Shown here: piece by piece, positions 14,241 through 25,620 of the stretch
Numbering within the stretch: position 1 is the first letter of the stretch
How the letters are laid out: each line of letters opens with the position of its first letter
From: BMS3Abin12 sp964487445
GTDB lineage: Bacteria > Pseudomonadota > Gammaproteobacteria > 21-64-14
DNA length: 39,414 nucleotides
Direction of reading: 5' to 3'
Assembly: GCA_964487445.1 (NCBI GenBank)
Contig: CAZAQG010000011.1
Location: forward strand, 1 to 39,414
Notes under the pieces: generated by a model
Told to the model about the DNA's origin: nothing
The model's database searches: none
The model's input: the letters and a program-made list of their open reading frames with translations, nothing else
Position numbers and translations under genes: made by a program

Positions 14241-15323
14241 TCAGCCGTGACGCCGCTCGAACTCGGTCATGAACGCAATCAGTGCCTCGACCCCGGCCTC
14301 GGGCATGGCGTTGTAGAGGCTCGCACGCATCCCGCCCACCGAACGATGGCCCTTGAGGCCGACCAGGCCCGCGTCCCGGGCTCCGGCGAGGAAATCGGCA
14401 TCGAGCGCCGGATCGGCGAGGGTGAACGGCACGTTCATCCACGAACGACACGCCGGATCCACCGGGCCGCGGTAGAAATCGGATGCGTCCAGCGCCGTGT
14501 ACAGCCGCGCGGATTTGCGCCGGTTGCGCTCGGCCATGACGCCCAGACCGCCCGCGCGCCGGATCCACTGGAACACGAGCCCGGCGATATACCACGCGTA
14601 GGTCGGCGGCGTGTTGTACATCGAGCCGTTCTCGGCCTGCACCCGGTAGTCGAGCAGGGTCGGCGTGGCCGGATGGGCCGCGCCTGTGAGGTCTTCGCGC
14701 ACGATGACCACCGTGAGGCCGGCGGGACCGATGTTCTTCTGCGCGCCGGCGTAGATCAGCCCGTAGCGGCCGACGTCGATCGGCCGCGACAGGATCGTCG
14801 AGGACATGTCCGCGACCAGCGGGACCGTGCCCGTATCCGGCACCCAATGGAACTCCACCCCGCCGATCGTCTCGTTGGGCGTGTAGTGCACGTAGGCGGC
14901 GTCGGGGTCGAGATGCCAGGAGTCCTGCGCCGGGATCGTCGTGTAGCGCTGCGCCTCGGCGTCGGCCGCCACGTTCACCGTGCAGTAGCGCTTGGCCTCG
15001 GCGATGGCCTTCTTCGACCACGATCCGGTGTTCACATAATCGGCGCGATCGCGCCCGCGCAGCAGGTTGAGCGGGACCGCCGCGAACTGAGTGGTTGCAC
15101 CGCCCTGGAGGAACAGCACCTTGTACGAGGCCGGGATCGCCAGGATCTCGCGCAGGTCCGCCTCGGCGGCCTCGGCGATGGACAGGAACTCCTTGCCGCG
15201 GTGGCTCATCTCCATGACCGACATGCCGGCGCCGCGCCACTCGAGAAGTTCCTCGCCGGCCTGCCGGAGCACCTCCTCCGGCAACATCGCCGGACCGGCG
15301 CTGAAGTTGTAGACACGGCTCAT
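14241..15323 (-). CDS. serC: Phosphoserine aminotransferase
   Basis: 360 residues (E. coli 362) from ATG 15323, giving MSRVYNFSAGPAMLPEEVLR. An upstream in-frame Arg/Ser-rich extension is only the out-of-frame reading of the gyrA tail repeat. The PLP lysine lies in IYAGAQKNIGPAGLTVVIVR. Other family motifs include FLQGGATTQFAAVPLNL and HRSVGGMRASLYNAMP. It converts 3-phosphohydroxypyruvate to phosphoserine and also serves pyridoxine synthesis. It lies between gyrA and serA. Confidence 0.98.
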   Translation of the reverse strand: MSRVYNFSAGPAMLPEEVLRQAGEELLEWRGAGMSVMEMSHRGKEFLSIAEAAEADLREILAIPASYKVLFLQGGATTQFAAVPLNLLRGRDRADYVNTGSWSKKAIAEAKRYCTVNVAADAEAQRYTTIPAQDSWHLDPDAAYVHYTPNETIGGVEFHWVPDTGTVPLVADMSSTILSRPIDVGRYGLIYAGAQKNIGPAGLTVVIVREDLTGAAHPATPTLLDYRVQAENGSMYNTPPTYAWYIAGLVFQWIRRAGGLGVMAERNRRKSARLYTALDASDFYRGPVDPACRSWMNVPFTLADPALDADFLAGARDAGLVGLKGHRSVGGMRASLYNAMPEAGVEALIAFMTEFERRHG

Positions 15324-15414
15324 CTGCTGGTTCCTCGCACGGTCCGGGCCCGGGGTTGCGCCGCGGATGGTTCCGGGATTTGCGCTCGGCGCCCGGCGGC
15401 GTACGCGAGGTCTC

Positions 15415-17988
<2,574 letters not shown>

Positions 17989-18135
17989 TCGGGGCGGGGC
18001 GATGCGCTCGGTTGTCTGGATCTATACCCGGGTCCAGGTGCTCGGGGTCGTGCAGGACGACACCGCGAGGGGACCCGCCGACTTACGGCATCGGCGGTCG
18101 CGTCCGTCGCGGATTTCTATGCTCTTGAAAGAACC

Positions 18136-18141
18136 ATGATA
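18136..18141 (-). promoter_or_regulatory. Possible extended -10 element for gyrA
   Basis: The minus strand reads TGTGGTATCATGG, with an extended -10-like TGG-TATCAT about 150 bases before the gyrA start. No good -35 is visible. It is the most promoter-like sequence in the 17989-18225 gap, which is otherwise without a gene. Confidence 0.25.
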
Positions 18142-18225
18142 CCACAGAGCGCCGCCGACACGGAGCCGGGCACCCGAAACGAAGCCGGACAAGGTCGCCG
18201 AAGGATTCCGGAAGATCCCGGCGGA

Positions 18226-19290
18226 TCAGACGCCGGCCGCCGAAGGGGCGAAGGCGGCGGCCATGCGTGCGCGGTCCGGGGCCCGCACCACCCCGCGCTC
18301 GGTGACCAGGACATCGACCAAGGCGGCGGGGGTGATGTCGAAGGCCGGATTCCACGCCCCCACGCCCTCCGGCGCGACCCGCCGCCCGCCGAACGCCAGC
18401 ACCTCTTCGGGATCGCGCTGCTCGATGGGGATCGACGCCCCGTCGGGTGTGGCGAGATCCACGGTGGTGCCGGGGGCCACGACCATCACCCGCACGCCGT
18501 GGTGGCGCGCGACGATCGCCGCCGAGTAGGTGCCGATCTTGTTGGCGACGTCACCGTTGGCGGCGATCCGATCGGCGCCCACGATCAGCCAGGCGACCTT
18601 GCCCGCAGCCATCAGGTGCGCCCCGGCGCCGTCCACCAGCAAGCGCACCGGGATCCCGTCGGCGCGCAGTTCCCAGGCGGTCAGCCGCGCCCCTTGCAGC
18701 CACGGACGCGTCTCGTCCGCGTAGACCTCGCTGAGCTTGCCGGCACGGTAGGCGCTGCGGATCACGCCCAGGGCGGTGCCATAGCCCCCGGTCGCCAGGG
18801 AACCGGTGTTGCAGTGCGTGAGCACCCCGCACGGCCCCTCGATCAGGGCCGCCCCCAATTCGCCCATGCGACGGTTGGCGGCGATGTCCTCCTCGTGGAT
18901 CGCGCGCGCCTCGGCGAGCAGCGCGGCGATCGGGTCGCCCGCGCCCGGCAGCGCGTCGACGCGCCGTGCCATGCGGGCGATGGCCCAGGCGAGATTGACG
19001 GCCGTGGGCCGCGCCGCGCCCAGCACCTCGAGATCCGCGCGCAACGCCTCGCGCCAGCCCTCCGGGGCGCGTGCGTAACCCGCACGCGCCGCGAGCACCA
19101 CGCCGTAGGCGGCGCTCACCCCGATCGCCGGCGCACCGCGCACCACCATGTCGCGGATCGCATGCGCGGTCGACTGCACATCGTCGAGCGTCACGTATTC
19201 GATGCGCGCCGGCAGCAACCGCTGGTCCAGCAGCACCAGCCGCCCGTCGCGCCATTGCACGGCACGCACCGTATCGAAATCCCGTTCCAC
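18226..19290 (-). CDS. mtnA: Methylthioribose-1-phosphate isomerase
   Basis: About 354 residues from GTG 19290, which has GAGGTG upstream; GTG 19299 is an alternative. The catalytic cysteine region (CGVLTHCNTGSLATGGYGTA) and the catalytic aspartate region (VGADRIAANGDVANKIGTYS) are both intact, as is RDMVVRGAPAIG. The enzyme isomerises 5-methylthioribose 1-phosphate to the ribulose form in methionine salvage. It is divergent from mtaD, whose product acts on methylthioadenosine, so the two share one pathway and a 142-bp intergenic region. The eIF2B-like family also contains ribose-1,5-bisphosphate isomerases, which is less likely here. Confidence 0.95.
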   Translation of the reverse strand: MERDFDTVRAVQWRDGRLVLLDQRLLPARIEYVTLDDVQSTAHAIRDMVVRGAPAIGVSAAYGVVLAARAGYARAPEGWREALRADLEVLGAARPTAVNLAWAIARMARRVDALPGAGDPIAALLAEARAIHEEDIAANRRMGELGAALIEGPCGVLTHCNTGSLATGGYGTALGVIRSAYRAGKLSEVYADETRPWLQGARLTAWELRADGIPVRLLVDGAGAHLMAAGKVAWLIVGADRIAANGDVANKIGTYSAAIVARHHGVRVMVVAPGTTVDLATPDGASIPIEQRDPEEVLAFGGRRVAPEGVGAWNPAFDITPAALVDVLVTERGVVRAPDRARMAAAFAPSAAGV

Positions 19291-19368
19291 CCGCAGCACC
19301 TCTTCGATCCCGCAACCCGATGCGCGCAGGATACACGAATCCCGACCGACGGTGCCGGGAAGCTGCGC

Positions 19369-19374
19369 TATACT
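19369..19374 (+). promoter_or_regulatory. Candidate -10 box upstream of mtaD-ubiG-gph
   Basis: GCGCTATACTGGGCGC contains TATACT 59 bases before the mtaD start, in the only intergenic space ahead of this plus-strand run. The -35 region is a poor match, so this is tentative. Confidence 0.35.
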
Positions 19375-19432
19375 GGGCGCCGGTCGCGGGCGGTCCGTTT
19401 CGAGCGGCCGGCCGGGCGACGGGACGGAGTTC

Positions 19433-20770
19433 ATGCAGGCGCAACCACGCGAGATCGACACGCTGATCGAGGCGCGCTGGGTCATCCCGGTGGAGCCGGA
19501 CGGCGTGGTGCACGAGGACCATGCCGTCGCGATCGACGACGGGCGGATCCTCGATCTGTTGCCCTCGGGCGAGGCGCGTGCACGCTATCGCGCGCGCACG
19601 CTCCGGGAACTCCCCGATCACGTGCTGATCCCGGGGCTGGTCAACGCCCACACCCATGCGGCGATGACCCTGCTGCGCGGGCTGGCCGACGATCTGCCGC
19701 TCATGCGCTGGCTCAAGGAGCACATCTGGCCGGCGGAGGCGCGCTGGGTGGGCACCGAGTTCACCCGCGACGGCACGCAACTCGCCATGGCCGAGATGCT
19801 GCGCGGGGGCACGACCTGCTTCAACGACATGTACTTCTTCCCGGACGTCGTGGCGCGCGCGGCGTCCGCCTGCGGGATGCGCGCCTGCGTCGGTCTCATC
19901 GTCATCGACTTCCCGAGCGCCTGGGCCGCCGACTGGGAGGAGTACCTGAGCAAGGGGCTCGCCCTGCACGATCGCTACCGCGGCGACCCGCTGATCCGTA
20001 CCGCGTTCGCACCCCACGCGCCCTACAGCGTCGGCGACGCGGCGCTGGCCCGCATCCGCACGCTCGCCGACGAACTCGACCTGCCGGTACACATGCACGT
20101 GCACGAGACCGCCGACGAGGTGCGCCAGGGCGAGCGGGAACACGGCATGCGCCCGCTGCAACGGCTGCACGCGCTGGGACTGGTCTCCCCGGCCCTGCTC
20201 GGGGTCCACATGACCCAACTCACCGAAGACGAGATCGGGCTGTTGGCCGAGACCGGCGCCCATGTCATCCACTGTCCGGAGTCCAATCTCAAGCTCGCGA
20301 GCGGGTTCTGCCCGGTGGAGCGCCTCGCGCGCGCCGGCGTGAACGTGGCGCTCGGCACCGACGGCGCGGCGAGCAACAACGCCCTCGACCTGCTCGGCGA
20401 GATGCGCAGCGCGGCGCTGCTCGCCAAGGCGGTCGCCGGCGAGGCGGCGGCGCTGCCGGCGGCGCGCGCCCTGCGCATGGCGACGCTCAACGGCGCGCGC
20501 GCGCTCGGCCTCGGCGAGGAGATCGGCAGCCTGGAGCCGGGCAAGGCCGCGGACCTGGTCGCGGTGGATCTCGGTGAACTGGAGACCGAGCCGGTCTATC
20601 ACCCGGTCTCGCAACTGGTCTACGCCGCCGGCCGCCACCAGGTGACCGACGTATGGGTCGCCGGGCGCGCGTTGCTCGAGGAGCGCGTCCTCACGACCCT
20701 GGATCCGATCCCGGTGCGCGAACGCGCGCGCGCCTGGCGCGCGCGCATCGCCGCCACCGACCCTGAATGA
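19433..20770 (+). CDS. mtaD: 5-methylthioadenosine / S-adenosylhomocysteine deaminase
   Basis: 445 residues from ATG 19433, preceded by ACGGAG. An amidohydrolase with the metal ligands H73 and H75 in GLVNAHTHAAM, then HMHVHETADEV and the HCPESNLKLASG and LGTDGAASNNALD motifs. It deaminates the adenine moiety of methylthioadenosine or S-adenosylhomocysteine. The mtaD-ubiG-gph order is typical of gammaproteobacteria. UbiG, encoded next, consumes S-adenosylmethionine and releases S-adenosylhomocysteine, a possible substrate here. Confidence 0.95.
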   Translation: MQAQPREIDTLIEARWVIPVEPDGVVHEDHAVAIDDGRILDLLPSGEARARYRARTLRELPDHVLIPGLVNAHTHAAMTLLRGLADDLPLMRWLKEHIWPAEARWVGTEFTRDGTQLAMAEMLRGGTTCFNDMYFFPDVVARAASACGMRACVGLIVIDFPSAWAADWEEYLSKGLALHDRYRGDPLIRTAFAPHAPYSVGDAALARIRTLADELDLPVHMHVHETADEVRQGEREHGMRPLQRLHALGLVSPALLGVHMTQLTEDEIGLLAETGAHVIHCPESNLKLASGFCPVERLARAGVNVALGTDGAASNNALDLLGEMRSAALLAKAVAGEAAALPAARALRMATLNGARALGLGEEIGSLEPGKAADLVAVDLGELETEPVYHPVSQLVYAAGRHQVTDVWVAGRALLEERVLTTLDPIPVRERARAWRARIAATDPE

Positions 20771-20780
20771 GGACGCCACG

Positions 20781-21509
20781 CTGAACGCCCCAAACTCCAA
20801 CGTCGATCCCGGCGAACTGGCCCGTTTCGAAACCTACGCCGCACGCTGGTGGGACCCGCGGGGGGAATTCCGCCCCCTGCACGAGATCAACCCCCTGCGC
20901 CTGGACTATATCCGCCGCCGCACGCCGCTCGACGGCGTGCGGGTGCTGGACGTGGGCTGCGGCGGCGGCCTGCTCGCCGAGGCGATGGCACGCGAGGGCG
21001 CGCGCGTGACCGGCATCGACATGGCCGAAGCGGCGCTGTCGGTGGCCCGCCTGCACCTGCTGGAATCCGGACTCGAGGTCGACTATCGCCAAACCACCGC
21101 GGAGGCCCTGGCGGCCGAGTCACCCGGCGCCTATGACGTGATCACCTGTCTGGAAATGCTGGAACACGTCCCCGAACCGGGGTCGGTGGTCCGTGCCTGC
21201 GCCGCGCTCGTGCGCCCGGGCGGTCACGTATTCTTCTCCACGATCAACCGCAACCCCAAGTCCTATCTCTTCGCGGTCGTCGGCGCGGAGTATCTGTTAG
21301 GGCTGCTCCCCAAGGGCACGCACGACTACCGCAAGTTCATCCGGCCCTCCGAACTCGAGCGTTGGGCGCGCCGCGCGGGGCTCTCGCTCACCGGGATGAT
21401 CGGCCTGCACTACAATCCGCTGACCCGCGGCTACCGCCTCGACGCCGGCGTCGACGTAAACTACTTGGCCCACTGCCGGCGCCCGGACGACGCCGCGGAA
21501 CCGGCCTGA
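20781..21509 (+). CDS. ubiG: Ubiquinone biosynthesis O-methyltransferase, apparent CTG start
   Basis: The translation from 20781 reads LNAPNSNVDPGELARFETYA and then RWWDPRGEFRPLHEINPLRL, aligning end to end with the UbiG N-terminus. Total length of 242 residues matches the usual 240. The SAM-binding motif is VLDVGCGGGLLAEAM, followed by the family segment FFSTINRNPKSYLFAVVGAE. No ATG, GTG or TTG lies at the proper place: the first in-frame GTG is near 20937, inside the fold. CTG at 20781 is preceded by TGAGGACG at good spacing. Either CTG is used or the start codon was miscalled. UbiG performs both O-methylations of ubiquinone synthesis. Confidence 0.93.
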   Translation: MNAPNSNVDPGELARFETYAARWWDPRGEFRPLHEINPLRLDYIRRRTPLDGVRVLDVGCGGGLLAEAMAREGARVTGIDMAEAALSVARLHLLESGLEVDYRQTTAEALAAESPGAYDVITCLEMLEHVPEPGSVVRACAALVRPGGHVFFSTINRNPKSYLFAVVGAEYLLGLLPKGTHDYRKFIRPSELERWARRAGLSLTGMIGLHYNPLTRGYRLDAGVDVNYLAHCRRPDDAAEPA

Positions 21510-21520
21510 GGAGGGGCGCG

Positions 21521-22231
21521 ATGGAACCCGGCGCTCCGACGCCCTGGGCGGTACGCGTGGTGCTGTTCGACCTCGACGGCACGCTGCTCGACACCGCCCC
21601 GGACATGGCCCACGCCCTGAACCTGCTGCGCGCCGAGCAGGGCCGCGCACCGCTGCCCTACGAGGACATCCGCCCACGGGTCTCCAACGGCAGCGCCGGG
21701 TTGATCGGCTACGCCTTCGACCTCGCCCCGCAGACGCCGGAGTTCGAGGCCCTGCGCCGGCGCTTCCTGGACCTGTACCGGACCCACCTCGTACGCGAGA
21801 CCCGGGTGTTCCCCGGAATGGAGCCGGTGCTGGCGCGGCTCGAAGCGACGGGCATCCGCTGGGGCGTGGTCACCAACAAGCCGGCATGGCTCACCGACCC
21901 GCTGGTGCGGGCACTGGGCCTGTGGGAACGCGCGGCGTGCGTAGTGAGCGGCGATACCACCGCCAACCGCAAACCACACCCGGAACCCCTGTATCACGCC
22001 TGTCGGCTGGCCGGGCGAAGCGCGGCCGACTGCCTGTACGTCGGGGATGCCCGGCGCGACATCGAGGCCGGGCGGAGTGCCGGCATGAAGACGCTCATCG
22101 CCCTGTTCGGCTACGTCGACGCCGACGAGGCGCCCGAGTCGTGGGGCGCCGACGGGATGGTGCGCCGGCCGGGAGAACTGTCGGACTGGATCGCCTGGAA
22201 TCGTGCAGGTGCCGATGCCGAACCCGCCTGA
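21521..22231 (+). CDS. gph: Phosphoglycolate phosphatase (HAD family)
   Basis: 236 residues with a strong GAGGAGGGG ribosome site before ATG 21521. HAD motifs are present: VVLFDLDGTLLDT (I), GVVTNKP (II), the lysine in RKPHPEPLY (III) and YVGDARRDIEAG (IV). Its cap domain is of the small helical type. Position after ubiG is the usual proteobacterial one. It may equally act as a broader sugar-phosphate phosphatase (MupP in some organisms occupies the same ubiG-adjacent place), so the substrate is not certain. Confidence 0.9.
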   Translation: MEPGAPTPWAVRVVLFDLDGTLLDTAPDMAHALNLLRAEQGRAPLPYEDIRPRVSNGSAGLIGYAFDLAPQTPEFEALRRRFLDLYRTHLVRETRVFPGMEPVLARLEATGIRWGVVTNKPAWLTDPLVRALGLWERAACVVSGDTTANRKPHPEPLYHACRLAGRSAADCLYVGDARRDIEAGRSAGMKTLIALFGYVDADEAPESWGADGMVRRPGELSDWIAWNRAGADAEPA

Positions 22232-22252
22232 ACGCCGCGCCCCGGAGACACA

Positions 22253-23569
22253 GTGAACGGTGCCGATGCACTGCTCTGGGCGCTGTTCATCGGGCTGCCG
22301 GCGGCGGCCCTCGGACTATTCGTCGGCTTCACGATCCAGGGGCGCAGGAACGCCGCGCTGCGCGAGGAGAACGCGCGGCTCGCAACCCGCATGGAACTCG
22401 GGGAACGCGCCGCGCAGGAGAAGATCGCCGCGATCCAGGAGGCGCGCGAGCAACTCGCAGAGACTTTCAGTGTGCTCTCCGGGCGCGCCCTGCGCACCAA
22501 CAACGAAGAGTTCCTGCGCTTGGCGCGGGAGAACCTCAAGCAATTCCAGGTCCGGGCCGCCGCCGACCTGGAGCAAAAGGAGAAGAGTATCGAAGGGCTG
22601 GTCAAGCCCATCCGTGAGGCGCTGGAGAAGACCGAACACCAAGTCCGGAAAATGGAACAGGAACGCCAGCAGGCCTACGGCTCGCTCACCCACTACCTCG
22701 AGAGCATGACCCGGACCCAGCAGCAGCTCCAGACCGAGACACGCAACCTGGTCAAGGCCCTGCGCCGCCCCGAAGTACGCGGCCAGTGGGGCGAGATGAC
22801 CCTCAAGCGGCTCGCCGAGCTGGCCGGGATGGTGGAGTACTGCGACTTCTACCCGCAGGAGTCCACGCCCACCGAGGATGGCGTACTGCGCCCGGACATG
22901 ATCGTGCGCATGCCCAACGGGCGCGAGATCGTCATCGACGTCAAGACCCCGCTCGACGCCTACCTCAGCGCCGTGGAGGCGTCCGACGACGCCGAGCGCG
23001 AGGCCGCCCTCGCGCATCACGCGCGCAAGGTGCGCGAGCGCATCCGGGAGCTGGCGGCGAAGTCGTACTGGAGCCAGTTCGAGAAGAGCCCGGACTTCGT
23101 CGTGCTGTTCATGCCGGGCGAGCAGTTCCTCAGCGCCGCCCTCGACCAGGACCCCACGCTGATCGAGGAGGCGTTGCGCCAGCACGTGGTGGTGGCCACA
23201 CCCACCACCCTCGTGGCGCTGCTCCGCGCCGTCGCCTACGGCTGGCGCCAGGAGACGCTCACGGAAAACGCCGAGCAGATCCGCAAGGTCGGCGAGGAAC
23301 TCTACCAGCGCCTGGGCACTTTCACCGAGCACCTGACCAAACTCGGGCGCAGTCTCGGTACCAGCGTCGATCACTACAACCGCGCCGTCGGCTCCTTCGA
23401 GCGCAGCGTGATGCCCGGCGCACGGCGCTTCACAGAGATGGGCGTGGAGGCGCGACGCGCGCTGGACCCGCCCGACCCACTGGAGAAGGCCGTACGCGGC
23501 GGCGAGAAGAACGCGCAGGATCCCCCCTCCCCGGCGGCGGACACGGGCGAAACCGGAAAGGCGGGCTGA
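22253..23569 (+). CDS. rmuC: DNA recombination protein RmuC
   Basis: 438 residues from GTG 22253, with CGGAGA upstream. An N-terminal membrane anchor (about 5-27) is followed by a long coiled coil (about 30-165), then the RmuC nuclease-like domain: RPEVRGQWGEMTLKRLAELA, RPDMIVRMPNGREIVIDVKT, and VVVATPTTLVALLRAVAYGW. The D...(E/D)xK character of VIDVKT fits a PD-(D/E)XK fold. RmuC limits DNA inversions at short repeats. It is the last gene of the mtaD run. Confidence 0.96.
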   Translation: MNGADALLWALFIGLPAAALGLFVGFTIQGRRNAALREENARLATRMELGERAAQEKIAAIQEAREQLAETFSVLSGRALRTNNEEFLRLARENLKQFQVRAAADLEQKEKSIEGLVKPIREALEKTEHQVRKMEQERQQAYGSLTHYLESMTRTQQQLQTETRNLVKALRRPEVRGQWGEMTLKRLAELAGMVEYCDFYPQESTPTEDGVLRPDMIVRMPNGREIVIDVKTPLDAYLSAVEASDDAEREAALAHHARKVRERIRELAAKSYWSQFEKSPDFVVLFMPGEQFLSAALDQDPTLIEEALRQHVVVATPTTLVALLRAVAYGWRQETLTENAEQIRKVGEELYQRLGTFTEHLTKLGRSLGTSVDHYNRAVGSFERSVMPGARRFTEMGVEARRALDPPDPLEKAVRGGEKNAQDPPSPAADTGETGKAG

Positions 23570-23937
23570 GGACGGCGGGAGTTCGCGAGCACTTGAATTC
23601 CTCTCCGCGTCCGCATAGCCCGTATACAGGTCGAAGGCCGGAAGCCGGGGAAACCGCGCGCCGTCGCCGGATTCCGCTACGCCCCCCCGGCGTCGCCGCC
23701 CAAAGGTCGATCATCACCCTCTCGTAGCGGCGCTGCCGTCGCCGGGCGCCGAACCCCCTATGCCCCAATCGCCCGGGTCCCCGATATTGCGGGGCGGCGG
23801 ATCTTTGCCGCCCGTCGGGTGGTGTGTAGGACAGCGGACGCACCCCAAAGGTGTCAAAATACCAACGATTTTCAGGTTCTACCTTTTTGGAATCGTCTAA
23901 CCGACTGTTTCCTGAATGAATTCCTAATTCAATCCGG
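23570..23937. other. Non-coding gap after rmuC with a diverged dispersed repeat
   Basis: No supported gene. The stretch 23616-23650 (AGCCCGTATACAGG and then GAAGGCCGGAAGCCGG) resembles 34931-34966 (AGCCCGTATGCAGG and then AAAGCCGGAATCCGG), so an old dispersed element is shared by these two gaps. GC content falls toward 23850-23990, ahead of the diguanylate cyclase gene. Confidence 0.55.
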
Positions 23938-23938
23938 A

Positions 23939-23954
23939 TGGCATGCTTCTCGCA
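23939..23954 (+). promoter_or_regulatory. Candidate sigma-54 promoter for the diguanylate cyclase
   Basis: TGGCATGCTTCTCGCA has the invariant GG (23940-23941) and GC (23952-23953) separated by ten bases, the spacing of -24/-12 promoters (consensus TGGCACG-N4-TTGCA). It is 47 bases ahead of the ATG in an AT-rich stretch. Single-site matches occur by chance, so confidence is modest. Confidence 0.35.
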
Positions 23955-24000
23955 TATTTTTATGCTACAAATAAGTCCTAAAGAAAGGGAGTTTTCGCTT

Positions 24001-24945
24001 ATGGCCGCCCATCTACAGACCGTAACGGACGATCGGCCTTTGGCGCCGCCTTTGGCACCGCCGGCAGGCACCGGGCGACGGTCGGCGACGGCACAACGCA
24101 CCGCGCAGCGGCTCGCCAACGCGCTGAGTATCACGCGCGCCCTGCAGAGCACACTGGACGTGGAGCGCCTGATCGAACTGTTCTCCATACAGACTCACCC
24201 GCTGGTACCGCACGACGGCATGGTCTATCGCAACGCATCGCAGGCGATCCTGTTCAAGGTCGGGAACGAAGCCCGCCACGATTGCACCTATCGATTGATG
24301 ATGGGCAGCCAGAGTCTGGGCGAATTGGGGTTCCTGCGCGCCGTGCGGTTCTCGAGCCGGGAGATCGCGCGACTCGAGGAATTGCTGACGCTGCTCCTGC
24401 AGCCGTTGCGCAACACCCTTCTGTACCGCTACGCCCTGTGGTCGGCCTCCAAGGATCCGCTCACCGGCGTCAACAACCGCGGAGCGCTGGACACCGCGCT
24501 ACGCCGCGAGGTGGAACTCGCGCAACGGTACGGGACCCCCTTGTCGCTGCTGATAATAGATATCGACCACTTCAAGTCCGTGAACGATCGCTATGGACAC
24601 ACCATGGGCGACTGCGCCCTGCGCCGCGTGGCGGACTGCGCGGCGAGTTGCATCCGCGGCAGCGACATGCTGTTTCGCTACGGCGGGGAGGAGTTCGTGG
24701 TACTGACCAGCAACACCGAGTGGTTCGGGGGTCTGATGCTGGCCGAGCGCCTGCGCACGGCCATCGAGGACATGGAGTGCACCTGCAACGAGGTGCGCCT
24801 GCACATGACCGTCAGCCTCGGCGTCAGCACGCTGGAAACGAACGATGACCCCGCCACCCTGTTCGCCCGCGCCGACGAGGCCCTCTACCAGGCCAAGCTG
24901 GAGGGACGAAACCGGGTGCAATTCACGGATCGCGGTGCGGGTTAA
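24001..24945 (+). CDS. GGDEF diguanylate cyclase with GAF-like N-terminus
   Basis: 314 residues from ATG 24001 (GGGAG upstream). An earlier ATG at 23938 overlaps the candidate promoter and is less likely. Residues 40-145 are a GAF-like sensory region (RLANALSITRALQSTLDVER, LLLQPLRNTLLYRYAL). The GGDEF domain runs from about 150 to 310: DPLTGVNNRGALD, DIDHFKSVNDRYGHTMGD, active site GGEEF at 228-232, and an RxxD product-inhibition site (RGSD, 219-222) at the correct five-residue spacing. It should synthesise cyclic di-GMP with feedback inhibition. There is no EAL domain and no membrane segment, so it is cytosolic. Confidence 0.95.
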   Translation: MAAHLQTVTDDRPLAPPLAPPAGTGRRSATAQRTAQRLANALSITRALQSTLDVERLIELFSIQTHPLVPHDGMVYRNASQAILFKVGNEARHDCTYRLMMGSQSLGELGFLRAVRFSSREIARLEELLTLLLQPLRNTLLYRYALWSASKDPLTGVNNRGALDTALRREVELAQRYGTPLSLLIIDIDHFKSVNDRYGHTMGDCALRRVADCAASCIRGSDMLFRYGGEEFVVLTSNTEWFGGLMLAERLRTAIEDMECTCNEVRLHMTVSLGVSTLETNDDPATLFARADEALYQAKLEGRNRVQFTDRGAG

Positions 24946-25078
24946 GACCCGTTCAGTGACCGGATTCACAGCTTTGACGGCATAGGCGACGGTAGGCTTT
25001 ATGCATAGGAACGGCGGCCGGACATCGGCGCGGCCGATCCCGGCCCAATCGGCAAGGACCAACGCGGGAGATACGGCC

Positions 25079-25516
25079 ATGGCGCGACGGCAACCGATCG
25101 AGCAGTTGGTGCAGGCGGATTTTCGCCTCATCGCTATCGAGACCACGACCCCGGAGCGGGTCATGGAAATGTTCCGCAGCTTCAGCCGGCGAACCGGCAA
25201 GGCCGTGTATCACTGGACCGCCGAGGAGGGCATGTTCCGGATCGGGGGCTTCGAGCACATCATCATCCCGCACACCCGGCGGCCCACGGACGTGCTCGAT
25301 TACATCGCCTCGAACAGCCTGTACGGCGTCTACCTGCTGCGCGGGGTCATGTCGGCCCTCGAGGACAAACGCTGCATCGCCGGCCTGCGCCGCATCGCCG
25401 AACTCCGGGACGGTACGCCGCGACTGATGGTGTTGTTGGACGAGAAAATCACCCTGCCGCCCGAGTTGCAGAATCTCAGCGCGCACGTAAAACACGGCCT
25501 GCGCAAGGCCTCCTGA
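25079..25516 (+). CDS. Stand-alone domain resembling the N-terminus of Ycf46-like AAA proteins
   Basis: 145 residues from ATG 25079 with GGGAG upstream. The sequence pattern follows the N-terminal, non-ATPase part of Ycf46/SpoVK-type AAA proteins: FRLIAIETTTPERVMEMFRS, KAVYHWTAEEGMFR, a central GVYLLRGVMSALEDKRCIAG helix, and RLMVLLDEKITLPPELQ. In full-length proteins this is followed by Walker A and B motifs; here translation stops after about ten more residues. A following terminator at 25568 shows that the gene really ends. It could act as a regulator or decoy of a full-length AAA protein encoded elsewhere. Function is unknown. It lies 133 bases after the diguanylate cyclase gene and may share its transcript. 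Confidence 0.7.
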   Translation: MARRQPIEQLVQADFRLIAIETTTPERVMEMFRSFSRRTGKAVYHWTAEEGMFRIGGFEHIIIPHTRRPTDVLDYIASNSLYGVYLLRGVMSALEDKRCIAGLRRIAELRDGTPRLMVLLDEKITLPPELQNLSAHVKHGLRKAS

Positions 25517-25567
25517 ACGCCCGCCGGCTGTCGCCGGACGGTAAAACCCTGTTGTACTCTCCCTTCC

Positions 25568-25594
25568 ACCTCCGGCTCGTCCGGAGGTTTTTTT
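25568..25594 (+). terminator. Rho-independent terminator
   Basis: Perfect 8-bp stem ACCTCCGG/CCGGAGGT with a five-base loop, followed by a run of seven T. It closes the plus-strand diguanylate cyclase and small-domain unit. Confidence 0.93.
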
Positions 25595-25620
25595 GCCTCG
25601 CCGCGTACGGTGAGGATTTG

